A DNA stretch of 6,391 nt from Acidobacteriota bacterium (GTDB lineage Bacteria; Acidobacteriota; Vicinamibacteria; Vicinamibacterales; 2-12-FULL-66-21), in NCBI GenBank assembly GCA_013694635.1, contig JACDCA010000317.1:1-6391 (forward strand). Reading direction: 5' to 3'. Under the pieces are notes generated by a model. It was not told the DNA's origin. It saw only the letters and a program-made list of their open reading frames with translations, and ran no database searches. Numbering within the stretch: the stretch's first letter is position 1; every line of letters starts with the position of its first letter. The position numbers and the translations under genes are program-made. Positions 1 through 6,210 of this stretch are shown here, in pieces.

Positions 1-621
1 GGGGAAGCCGTCGGCACGGTGTTCGGCGCCGTTGTCGGCGTGCTCGGTGGCGTGTTCGGGTTCCTGACGATCCTCATCGTCACGTTCTACATCCTGGTCG
101 AAGCCAATCGCTTGCGCGACGTAATGCTGCGCCTGTTTCCCCGAGAGAGACGTCCTCGGGTCGCGGCGGCGAGCCGCGAGATCGTCGGCAAAGTCAGCGC
201 ATGGCTCGCCGGCCAGTTGATGCTCGGGGCCATCATCGGGATCACCTCGGGGATCGGCCTGTGGCTCCTTGGCATCCCGTTCTTCTACGTGCTCGCGCTG
301 ATCTCAGGGGTCGGCGAGATGATCCCAATCGTCGGACCCATCCTCGCGGCGATCCCGGCCGTCGCGGTTGCGGCGACGGTGTCCTTCAAAAAGGCGCTGC
401 TGGTCATCGTGTTCTTCATCGTGCAGCAGCAGTTCGAGAATCACGTCCTCGTGCCGAAGGTGATGGAGCGCCAGGTCGGTCTGAGCGCCGTCACGGTGAT
501 CGTCTCGCTCCTCATCGGCGGCAACCTCCTCGGTATCGTCGGCGCCATCCTCGCGGTACCGACGGCGGCGATCCTCCAGGTGGTCTTTACGGAGATCTCG
601 AAAGACCAGGGCAACGGGTAA
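1..621 (+). CDS. AI-2E family transporter (PerM/TqsA/YdiK-like), 5' truncated
   Basis: This is the C-terminal 206 codons of a polytopic inner-membrane protein of the AI-2E transporter family (PF01594), usually about 350 residues long. The frame is open from the first base, so the true start lies outside the window; the GTG at 19 is only an internal valine. Seen directly: a hydrophobic helix at about codons 12-34, a basic cytoplasmic stretch (RLFPRERRPR, then ASREIVGKVSAWLAGQL), and several further hydrophobic segments. Family-typical motifs are GEMIPIVGPILAAIPA (codons 105-120), QQFENHVLVPKVM (143-155), and a glycine-rich end with GGNLLGIVGAILAVPTAA. Members have been linked to autoinducer-2 export (TqsA), ion/proton antiport or permease roles, so the substrate cannot be told from sequence. 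It ends with TAA, 39 bp before the next gene on the same strand. The family call is firm; the transported compound is unknown. Confidence 0.93.
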   Translation, partial: GEAVGTVFGAVVGVLGGVFGFLTILIVTFYILVEANRLRDVMLRLFPRERRPRVAAASREIVGKVSAWLAGQLMLGAIIGITSGIGLWLLGIPFFYVLALISGVGEMIPIVGPILAAIPAVAVAATVSFKKALLVIVFFIVQQQFENHVLVPKVMERQVGLSAVTVIVSLLIGGNLLGIVGAILAVPTAAILQVVFTEISKDQGNG

Positions 622-660
622 GGTTGGCACCGTGTTTGTAGTTGCCGGGGACGAGACGAC

Positions 661-990
661 ATGCTCAAGATGGGAGCGCGGCTTGCCGATCGGCGGACTC
701 TTTTCGGGGACGTCGCGCTCCTCCTCTTTCTCCTCGCCCAGGCCTCAGACGGCGTTCTCACCTACATTGGCGTTGCGACTTACGGGACCTCCATGGAGGG
801 TAACCCGTTGATAACGTGGCTCATGGGAGCCATGGGTGAAGGTCCCGCGCTCACGGCGGCAAAAGTGGCAGCGGCCGCCTGTGGGATCGCCCTGCACCTC
901 TCATCGGTCCACTACGTCGTCGCAGCGCTCGCCGCGTTCTATGTCGCGGGGGCAGTCGTCCCCTGGATGGCGCTGCTCTTCTTTCTCTAG
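661..990 (+). CDS. Small multi-pass membrane protein, DUF5658-like
   Basis: This is a 109-residue hydrophobic protein of unknown function. Hydrophobic segments lie at about residues 17-38, 63-83 and 84-107. The first helix contains Asp30 and Thr34 (ASDGVLTYIG). It is followed by a short loop with Glu46, Asn48 and Pro49 (MEGNPLITWLM), then Lys68 at the start of the second helix. The pattern D..LT, a glycine-containing loop, E.NPL, then Lys is what I remember of DUF5658 proteins, small membrane proteins common in Acidobacteria and other soil bacteria. The ATG at 661 is preferred, with a modest GGGGACGAG purine stretch upstream; the ATG at 670 (Met4) is possible. The gene sits 39 bp after the transporter and could be co-transcribed with it. 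No catalytic motif is recognised. It is very likely a real gene, because the hydrophobic periodicity and conserved polar residues are coherent only in this frame. Confidence 0.8.
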   Translation: MLKMGARLADRRTLFGDVALLLFLLAQASDGVLTYIGVATYGTSMEGNPLITWLMGAMGEGPALTAAKVAAAACGIALHLSSVHYVVAALAAFYVAGAVVPWMALLFFL

Positions 991-1020
991 ATTCCGCTAG
1001 GACCTACGGTCGCAGTAGTC

Positions 1021-1036
1021 CGGCCCTTTAGGGCTG
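1021..1036 (+). other. Small GC hairpin in the gap before the kbl-like gene
   Basis: The bases at 1021-1026 (CGGCCC) pair with 1031-1036 (GGGCTG) around a TTTA loop, giving a six-pair stem that includes one G-T wobble. A CTAC/GTAG stem with a 7-base loop lies just upstream (1004-1007 with 1015-1018), and GGCA/TGCC (1041-1044 with 1055-1058) lies downstream. No T-run follows the stem, so it is not a standard Rho-independent terminator. It could be part of a structured leader or simply chance pairing in GC-rich DNA. The rest of the 99-bp gap holds the AAGGCGG ribosome binding site at 1072-1078 and nothing else I can name. Confidence 0.3.
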
Positions 1037-1089
1037 TGGCGGCACGCTGGGACTTGCCAAGGTGAGGCTGGAAGGCGGAAGCTAACCGG

Positions 1090-2271
1090 ATGCGCACCGA
1101 CCCCCTTTCCTACCTGGGTGAAGAACTTAATTCCCTGAAACAGCAGAATTTATATCGACATCTGCGGATCCTCGAAGGTGAGCAGAAGGCCCGGACCACG
1201 TTCGATCAACGGTCCGTCGTGAACCTCTCATCGAACAACTATCTCGGGTTGACCACGCACCCGAAGCTCCGCGAACGCGCCCTCGCGGCGATCAAGGAAT
1301 ACGGCGTCGGATCGGGGTCCGTCCGGTCGATTGCCGGGACGATGGCGATCCACATGGAGCTGGAGCGGCGTCTCGCGGAGTTCAAGAACGTCGAAGCGGT
1401 CGTGGTGTTTCAAAGTGGATTTGCCGCGAACGCCGGCACGGTTTCCGCCGTCCTTACTAAGGAAGACGTCGTCATTTCGGACGAACTCAATCACGCGAGC
1501 ATCATCGACGGGTGCCGGCTGAGCCGCGCGGCGATCAAGGTATTCCCCCACAAGGATGTGGACGCCGCGCGAAAGATCATCGAGGCGCTTCCTGCGGGGC
1601 AGCGGAAATTACTGATCTCCGACGGCGTGTTCAGCATGGACGGCGATCTCGGCTCGCTGCCGGGCCTCTGCGCGCTCGCCGAAGAGACGGACTGCATCAT
1701 GATGGTCGACGATGCGCATGCGAGCGGCGTGTTCGGCAAGAACGGACGCGGAACCATCGACCACTTCGGGATGCACGGACGAGTCGACATCCAGGTCGGC
1801 ACATTGTCGAAGGCGATCGGCGCGCTGGGAGGGTATGTCGCTGGCAACAGGAACCTTATCGAATTCCTTTATCACCGCGCGCGGCCGTTTCTCTTCTCCA
1901 CGTCGCATCCACCCGCGGTCGCAGCCGCATGCATGGCCGCGCTGGACGTCCTGCTCGAGGAGCCACAGATCATCGACCGCTTGTGGGAGAACACCCGGTT
2001 TTTCAAAGCCGGTCTCGAGCGTCTCGGATTCAACACGGGGCTGAGCGAAAGCCCGATCACGCCGGTCATCGCCGGCGATGGCGCAACGGCGATGAAGCTG
2101 TCGGACCGGTTGTTCGAAGAAGGAGTCTTCGCCCAGGGCATTGCCTTTCCGACGGTCGCGCGCGACAAGGCGCGAGTCAGGACGATCGTCACCGCGACGC
2201 ACACGCGCGAAGATCTTCAGTTCGCGCTCGACAAATTCGACACGGTGGGCCGGGAATTGGGGCTCATCTGA
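1090..2271 (+). CDS. kbl: Kbl-like PLP-dependent acyltransferase (glycine C-acetyltransferase-related, alpha-oxoamine synthase family)
   Basis: This is a 393-residue cytoplasmic fold-type I PLP enzyme of the alpha-oxoamine synthase family, which condenses an amino acid with an acyl-CoA. Visible landmarks are SSNNYLGL near the N-terminus, the GSGSVRSIAGT glycine-rich segment, SDELNHASIIDG with His135 (stacks on the PLP ring), VDDAHASG with Asp207 and His210 (cofactor contacts), and GTLSKAIGALGGYVAG with the Schiff-base Lys241. RPFLFSTSHPP and the C-terminal domain are also present. The length is normal. The sequence resembles B. subtilis Kbl throughout (GRGTIDHF, GRVDIQVGTLSKA, LWENTRFF, GVFAQ), more than E. 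coli Kbl (GTLGKALGG) or BioF. That group corresponds to the TIGR01825 type 'related to glycine C-acetyltransferase'. The proposed reaction is glycine plus acetyl-CoA to 2-amino-3-oxobutyrate, used in threonine breakdown. No threonine dehydrogenase gene is adjacent, and AON synthase (BioF) activity is possible. The ATG is preceded by AAGGCGG at an 11-base spacing. Confidence 0.88.
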   Translation: MRTDPLSYLGEELNSLKQQNLYRHLRILEGEQKARTTFDQRSVVNLSSNNYLGLTTHPKLRERALAAIKEYGVGSGSVRSIAGTMAIHMELERRLAEFKNVEAVVVFQSGFAANAGTVSAVLTKEDVVISDELNHASIIDGCRLSRAAIKVFPHKDVDAARKIIEALPAGQRKLLISDGVFSMDGDLGSLPGLCALAEETDCIMMVDDAHASGVFGKNGRGTIDHFGMHGRVDIQVGTLSKAIGALGGYVAGNRNLIEFLYHRARPFLFSTSHPPAVAAACMAALDVLLEEPQIIDRLWENTRFFKAGLERLGFNTGLSESPITPVIAGDGATAMKLSDRLFEEGVFAQGIAFPTVARDKARVRTIVTATHTREDLQFALDKFDTVGRELGLI

Positions 2272-2281
2272 GCGTTGGCGT

Positions 2282-2342
2282 GGAGATCCAGGAGATCGAG
2301 ATGGGACATGACCGCGGCCGGAGCGGAGCGAGAGCGAGCGAA
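2282..2342 (+). repeat. Purine-rich short tandem repeats in the kbl-phosphatase gap
   Basis: Two near-identical 9-base units, GGAGATCCA and GGAGATCGA, stand in tandem at 2282-2299. A second purine-rich tract at 2320-2342 consists of degenerate GGAGC/GAGC units and is bracketed by a 6-bp inverted repeat (GCGGCC at 2314-2319, GGCCGC at 2343-2348). The stretch is not part of either flanking gene. One shadow frame is open through it, but its predicted peptide (Arg/Ser/Glu-rich) does not look like a folded protein. It could be a fragment of a dispersed intergenic repeat or local slippage. Confidence 0.4.
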
Positions 2343-2350
2343 GGCCGCCA

Positions 2351-2373
2351 GGCGGGGTGCAGGGGGCCCCGCC
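2351..2373 (+). promoter_or_regulatory. GC hairpin with the Shine-Dalgarno-like AGGGGG in its loop, before the phosphatase gene
   Basis: GGCGGGG at 2351-2357 is perfectly complementary to CCCCGCC at 2367-2373, giving seven G-C pairs around the 9-base loop TGCAGGGGG. The only Shine-Dalgarno-like sequence for the gene at 2379 (AGGGGG, 2361-2366) lies inside that loop, and the stem ends five bases before the ATG. In the mRNA this could limit or tune ribosome access. The regulatory role is inference; the complementarity is seen directly. Confidence 0.4.
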
Positions 2374-2378
2374 GATAA

Positions 2379-3560
2379 ATGAAAGAGGCGACGGACCGCG
2401 CCCGGGAGCTGTACGACATGTACGCCCGGGATCTGTCGCCGGAGGAACTCCAGCGTCTCTTCACGCACGACACGCGTGACGCGTACCGGTTCTTCACGCG
2501 CGGCCGTGACGAGGATGCGGTCGCGAGGCTGCCCTGGTGGCGGCGGATCCCGGCGCGCGTGCGCCAGGTGTTTGTCGCGTTCACCCTGAAGCTGCCGCCC
2601 GCACGGCGCGTCTTGTATCTCGCAGCGCTCGTCATCGCATTTGCCGGCATCGTTCGTCTTTTTCGCGGGTTCGGCCTGGTGGACTTTCCCCTCGGCGTCC
2701 CGTTCATCCGCGTGGCCGTGCTCATGCCTGTCTGGGCCGACGGCACATTTGCGCTGATCCTCAGCGTACTGCTGCTCAACTTTCTCGTCCTGCTCGAAGT
2801 CGCCGACCGGCTCTCCTTGAAGGGTGAGCTGGAAGTTGCGCGAGAGATTCAGCTTGCGATGCTGCCGGCCGGTACGTACCGCGACGGGGACATTGAGATC
2901 TGTGGCGTGACGAGACCAGCCAACACGGTCGGCGGCGATTTCTACGACGTCCTGCCGCTCGCGGACGGCCGCGTGATCGTCACCCTCGGAGATGTCGCCG
3001 GGAAGGGCAGCCCGGCGGCGCTCCTGATGGCGCTGCTCCTCGCCGTCCTAAGGACGCTCGTCGACGAAGCCCTCGACCCGCCGCAGTTGATGGCGAGGCT
3101 CAACGTGCAGATCTGCCGGCACAGCCCCGCGTCCCGCTTCATCACGCTGTTCTTCGCCGTGTACACACCGGCGACCGGACGACTGACATACGTCAACGCC
3201 GGTCAGAACCCGCCGCTGATCAGGCGGCACGACGGACGTTACGAGCGCCTGCCAGGCACGGGCGTTGCGCTCGGGATGTTCGACGGAACGACCTACGCGT
3301 CGGCCGAAGCGACAATCGCCGCAGGGGATACGCTGATCCTCTACAGCGACGGCATTACCGAAGCCGAGGATCCGAACGGGCGCCCGTTCGAAGAGGCGGG
3401 TCTGGAACAGGTCGTCACGGCTCACCCGGACGTGTCAGCCGCGGAGCTCGGGACGGCGGTCCTCACCGCGGTCGAGAGGCACGCGAAGGCCCCACGGTTC
3501 GCCGACGACCTCACCATCCTGATCCTGAAACGCAGAACAGGCACTTCGTCCCTCGCCTGA
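2379..3560 (+). CDS. Membrane-anchored PP2C/SpoIIE-type serine/threonine phosphatase (RsbU-like)
   Basis: This is a 393-residue protein phosphatase of the SpoIIE/RsbU (PP2C-like, metal-dependent) family. Such enzymes dephosphorylate anti-sigma-factor antagonists or other phosphoproteins in partner-switching pathways. Residues 1-77 are a charged cytoplasmic segment, followed by hydrophobic helices at about 78-95 and 123-142. Next comes the linker helix GELEVAREIQLAMLP (149-163), which usually couples sensors to this phosphatase. The catalytic domain runs from about 165 to 388 with all metal-site motifs: NTVGGDFYD (Asp187), GDVAGKG (Asp205), NAGQNPPL (273-280), SDGITEA (Asp324) and ADDLTIL (Asp376/Asp377). 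No PAS, GAF, HAMP or receiver domain is seen, so the input may come through the N-terminal segment or the membrane. No anti-sigma factor or STAS antagonist gene lies in the window, so its substrate is unknown. It begins at ATG 2379, 107 bp after kbl, behind a hairpin that holds the likely ribosome binding site. Confidence 0.93.
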   Translation: MKEATDRARELYDMYARDLSPEELQRLFTHDTRDAYRFFTRGRDEDAVARLPWWRRIPARVRQVFVAFTLKLPPARRVLYLAALVIAFAGIVRLFRGFGLVDFPLGVPFIRVAVLMPVWADGTFALILSVLLLNFLVLLEVADRLSLKGELEVAREIQLAMLPAGTYRDGDIEICGVTRPANTVGGDFYDVLPLADGRVIVTLGDVAGKGSPAALLMALLLAVLRTLVDEALDPPQLMARLNVQICRHSPASRFITLFFAVYTPATGRLTYVNAGQNPPLIRRHDGRYERLPGTGVALGMFDGTTYASAEATIAAGDTLILYSDGITEAEDPNGRPFEEAGLEQVVTAHPDVSAAELGTAVLTAVERHAKAPRFADDLTILILKRRTGTSSLA

Positions 3561-3588
3561 GTGGATCGGCCCCCGACCATTTCGGAGT

Positions 3589-3618
3589 CAGACAGTCGTC
3601 GCACCAGCGGGGTCTAAT
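3589..3618 (+). promoter_or_regulatory. Candidate sigma-70 promoter for the M1 peptidase gene
   Basis: A -10-like TCTAAT at 3613-3618 (five of six bases match TATAAT) sits in an AT-rich patch within GC-rich DNA. An 18-base spacer separates it from CAGACA at 3589-3594, which shares GACA with the -35 consensus. Transcription would begin near 3625, only about 7 bases before the ATG at 3632, where no good Shine-Dalgarno is present. This suggests a nearly leaderless mRNA. The call is from base matching only; a sequence of this quality can arise by chance. Confidence 0.42.
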
Positions 3619-3631
3619 ATAGGCAACTCGC

Positions 3632-6199
3632 ATGTTCCTCGGCTTGCTGGCGGCGCTCGCGGTGATGTGGCTCGACACGGCGGGCGGAGTTCCGCAGGCG
3701 GATCCGGTCACGGCGCTGGTCACGCGCCTCGAGCAGGTCGTGCGCACGGGAGACGTGGCCGCTCTTCGCTCGCTTGGACGTGAGGAGAAGGCGGTGGCCG
3801 AGCTCGCCGACTGGTTTGGGTCGGGGCCCGCCCGCGTCGTGCTGAAGGAGCGGGATCGAACCGAGATCCCCTCTGGCGGTCAGCGACTCCTGATCGAAGC
3901 TTTCTCGGAGTACGGCGCCGAAGCACGGCTCGTCACCTTCAGCCTCGATCTCCACCAATCAGGTGACGCGTGGCGGATAGCCTCCGCGTCCCGCATCGGG
4001 AACGTCGGCGGACTGTTCCGCCTGGCGCTCAACAACACGAAGCAGTACGACGTGAAGGACCTCACGGTGCGAGCGCCGGACCTCACGCTGCACATGGCGT
4101 CCGGCGCGGCGTTTGTGGCCGAGACGCCTGAAGGTCCGACGGTCGTCATCCTGCTGGGACGGGGCGAAATGGTGTTTTCTCCACCCGACACCGCTGAGAA
4201 AACGCAGGTGCGCATTTTCAGCGGCGGCGACAGGTTGCAGGCGCGGTTCGAGCATGTCTTCATCCGGGTCCGCCCCGCCGACTTCGCGGTGAGGTTCCCT
4301 GCCGGCGCGCTGACGCCGCGGGAGATCTCGCCGGCACCGCTCCGCCGCGCCGAAGACGTGTTCGAACAGAACATCAGCAAGACCCTGCAGATCGACCTCG
4401 GGGATCTCAGCCGCGAGCGCTGGTCGATCACGCCGCAGCCCAATGACTTCATCGCCGAGATCAACACCGACAAACACGGCAGTCTGACCTACACGCGGTC
4501 TACCCAGGATCCCGAAGACGTCACGCTGTTCGACCGCGTCCGCAGAAAGAATATTTCCGTATATGCGTCGCCCGACAAGCTGACCAAGCGCGGCCGCTTC
4601 TTCAGCGAGGACGACCTGGTCGACTACGACGTGCTCGCCTACGACGTCGACGTCAAGGTTGCGCCCGAACGCGCGCTCATCGAAGGCAGCGCGCGGATCA
4701 AGGTGAAGATCCGGGCCCCGGGCGTCGCGGTGCTGAATATGCGACTGGCGGAGAGCCTCGCCGTCCGCGGCGTGTACTCGCCGGATTTCGGGCGACTGCT
4801 TCATCTGCGCGTCGTCAACCAGAACAGCCTCATCGTCAGCCTCCCCGTTACCGCGGTCCGAGGCAGCGAGTTGTGGCTGAACATCTTCTATAGCGGCCGC
4901 GTCCAGTCGCAGGAACTGGATCGTGAAGCCATCGCGGTCTCGCAGGATCCGGAAATCGTCGGCATCCCGGCAGAGCCGCGATACCTGTACAGCCATCGGG
5001 CCTACTGGTACCCGCAATCGCCGGTGAGCGACTACGCGCCGGCACGGCTGTCGATCGCGGTCGCATCGGATTTCGAGGTGGTCGCGACAGGTTCTCCAGT
5101 GGGCGTGCCTACTCCTGCCGCCGGGGTCGTCGAACCCGGGCAGCGACAGAAGCGGGTCTTCACGTTCTCGAGCGAACGGCCTGTCCGTTACCTGGCCTTC
5201 GTCATCAGCCGCCTCCGCGCCGTCAACACGCGGAGGATGGACGAGGTCACGATGACGGTGACGGCGAATGCGAGACAGGCCGGGCGCGCGCAAAGTATGA
5301 GCGCGGGGGCGGAAGAGATTTTTCAGTTCTACAAATCTCTCGTCGGGCGCGCGCCATATCCCACCTTCACCCTGGCCGTAACCGAGCGGGAGGCGCCCGG
5401 GGGGCACAGTCCGGCATATTTTGCCGTCGTTGACCAGGCCACGTTCACAGGCCGGATCACGTGGCGAAGCGACCCGGTGAACTTCGACAACTATCCTTCG
5501 TTCTTCATGGCGCACGAAGTGGCGCATCAATGGTGGGGCCAGGCGGTCGGATGGAAGAACTACCACGAGCAGTGGATCAGCGAGGGCTTCGCGCAGTACT
5601 TCGCGCTGCTGTATGCGGAAAAGAAACTGACTGGCATTGCGCCGGACGTCGTGCGCCAGATGCGCCGGACGGCGATCGAGCAGTCCTCGCAGGGGCCGGT
5701 CTATCTCGGCTACCGGCTCGGCCACATCAAGGGGCAGACGCCGGTCTTCAGATCGATTGTCTATAACAAGGCGGCGATGGCGTTGCACATGCTCCGGCGC
5801 CTGATCGGCGACGACGCCTTCTTCAACGGGGTGCGGGACTTCTACGACGCGTGGGAGTTCCGGAAGGCCGGCACCGGCGACTTCCAGGCGGTCATGGAAA
5901 AAGTGAGCGGGCGGCCGCTGGGCCGGTTTTTCGACGCCTGGATCTTCGGCGAGACGATTCCGCGGGTCCGGTTCGGGCACCGCGTAGAAAAGAATGACGC
6001 CATCGTCCGCTTCGAGCAACAGGGGGAACCAGTGGACATTCCCATTACTGTCAGGCTCACATACGCATCAGGTGATATCGAGGACGTCGTCGTCCCTGTC
6101 GTAGACAAGGTGACCGAACAGCGCATCCCGCTCAAAAGATCTCTGCGATCGATAGAGGCCAACGCCGACCACGCCGCCCTGGCGATCATCGTCAAGTAG
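3632..6199 (+). CDS. M1 family zinc metallopeptidase with a long N-terminal extension, probably exported
   Basis: This 855-residue protein contains a gluzincin (M1 aminopeptidase-type) catalytic domain. The zinc site is complete: HEVAH at 628-632 (His628, His632, catalytic Glu629) and, exactly 18 residues later, Glu651 in SEGFAQYF. Tyr711 (IVYNKAAM) fits the transition-state tyrosine. The M1 N-terminal beta domain begins near residue 333 (VLAYDVDVKV). Residues 24-330 lie outside the M1 fold: about 24-125 looks like an NTF2/SnoaL-like module (TRLEQVVRTGDVAALRSL ... GDAWRIASASRI, inference), followed by a beta-rich stretch. The usual GXMEN substrate motif is replaced by GGHSPAYF (590-597). The C-terminus is short, with no ERAP-like helical domain. 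Residues 2-14 are hydrophobic and could be a signal peptide or anchor, although basic residues are lacking. ATG 3632 is the start because an in-frame TAG lies at 3620. Likely role: degrading peptides in the periplasm. Confidence 0.92.
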   Translation: MFLGLLAALAVMWLDTAGGVPQADPVTALVTRLEQVVRTGDVAALRSLGREEKAVAELADWFGSGPARVVLKERDRTEIPSGGQRLLIEAFSEYGAEARLVTFSLDLHQSGDAWRIASASRIGNVGGLFRLALNNTKQYDVKDLTVRAPDLTLHMASGAAFVAETPEGPTVVILLGRGEMVFSPPDTAEKTQVRIFSGGDRLQARFEHVFIRVRPADFAVRFPAGALTPREISPAPLRRAEDVFEQNISKTLQIDLGDLSRERWSITPQPNDFIAEINTDKHGSLTYTRSTQDPEDVTLFDRVRRKNISVYASPDKLTKRGRFFSEDDLVDYDVLAYDVDVKVAPERALIEGSARIKVKIRAPGVAVLNMRLAESLAVRGVYSPDFGRLLHLRVVNQNSLIVSLPVTAVRGSELWLNIFYSGRVQSQELDREAIAVSQDPEIVGIPAEPRYLYSHRAYWYPQSPVSDYAPARLSIAVASDFEVVATGSPVGVPTPAAGVVEPGQRQKRVFTFSSERPVRYLAFVISRLRAVNTRRMDEVTMTVTANARQAGRAQSMSAGAEEIFQFYKSLVGRAPYPTFTLAVTEREAPGGHSPAYFAVVDQATFTGRITWRSDPVNFDNYPSFFMAHEVAHQWWGQAVGWKNYHEQWISEGFAQYFALLYAEKKLTGIAPDVVRQMRRTAIEQSSQGPVYLGYRLGHIKGQTPVFRSIVYNKAAMALHMLRRLIGDDAFFNGVRDFYDAWEFRKAGTGDFQAVMEKVSGRPLGRFFDAWIFGETIPRVRFGHRVEKNDAIVRFEQQGEPVDIPITVRLTYASGDIEDVVVPVVDKVTEQRIPLKRSLRSIEANADHAALAIIVK

Positions 6200-6202
6200 A
6201 AT
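6197..6202 (+). promoter_or_regulatory. Candidate -10 element overlapping the M1 stop codon, for the NuoG-like gene
   Basis: TAGAAT (five of six matches to TATAAT) begins at the TAG stop of the M1 gene. It is followed by an AT-rich patch and the ATG at 6211. No Shine-Dalgarno is present in the 11-base gap. Transcription would start near 6209, making the mRNA essentially leaderless. No convincing -35 is seen 16-18 bases upstream, so the alternative is simple read-through from the M1 gene. Confidence 0.3.
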
Positions 6203-6210
6203 TATTGGCT

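Noticed and set aside
19..21. GTG at 19 as the true start of the transporter
   Set aside because: The frame is open upstream to base 1, and the remaining protein lacks the N-terminal third expected for the family, so the gene is cut by the window edge.
201..641. A 146-codon + strand frame overlapping the AI-2E transporter
   Set aside because: Its Arg/Gly/Pro/His-rich translation is out of frame with clear AI-2E family motifs.
1054..1086. TTGCCA (1054-1059) and GCTAAC (1081-1086) as a promoter for kbl
   Set aside because: The spacing is 21 bases and the second hexamer matches only three of six consensus bases.
1609..2202. A 197-codon - strand frame within kbl
   Set aside because: It is antisense to conserved PLP-enzyme motifs and has shadow-like composition.
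1512..2378. A 288-codon + strand frame overlapping kbl and ending at the base before the phosphatase ATG
   Set aside because: The protein is Arg/Gly/His-rich without motifs and is a frame shadow of kbl that stays open through the GC-rich gap. Its stop abutting ATG 2379 is probably chance.
3566..3576. TCGG/CCGA inverted repeat after the phosphatase stop as a terminator
   Set aside because: The stem is only four pairs with a three-base loop and no T-run follows.
3959..6019. A 686-codon open frame on the - strand opposite the M1 peptidase
   Set aside because: It lies entirely antisense to a gene with a complete zinc site. Its translation is rich in Arg, Asp, Glu, Val and His with no domain, helix pattern or motif. 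Long antisense frames are expected opposite GC-rich codons.
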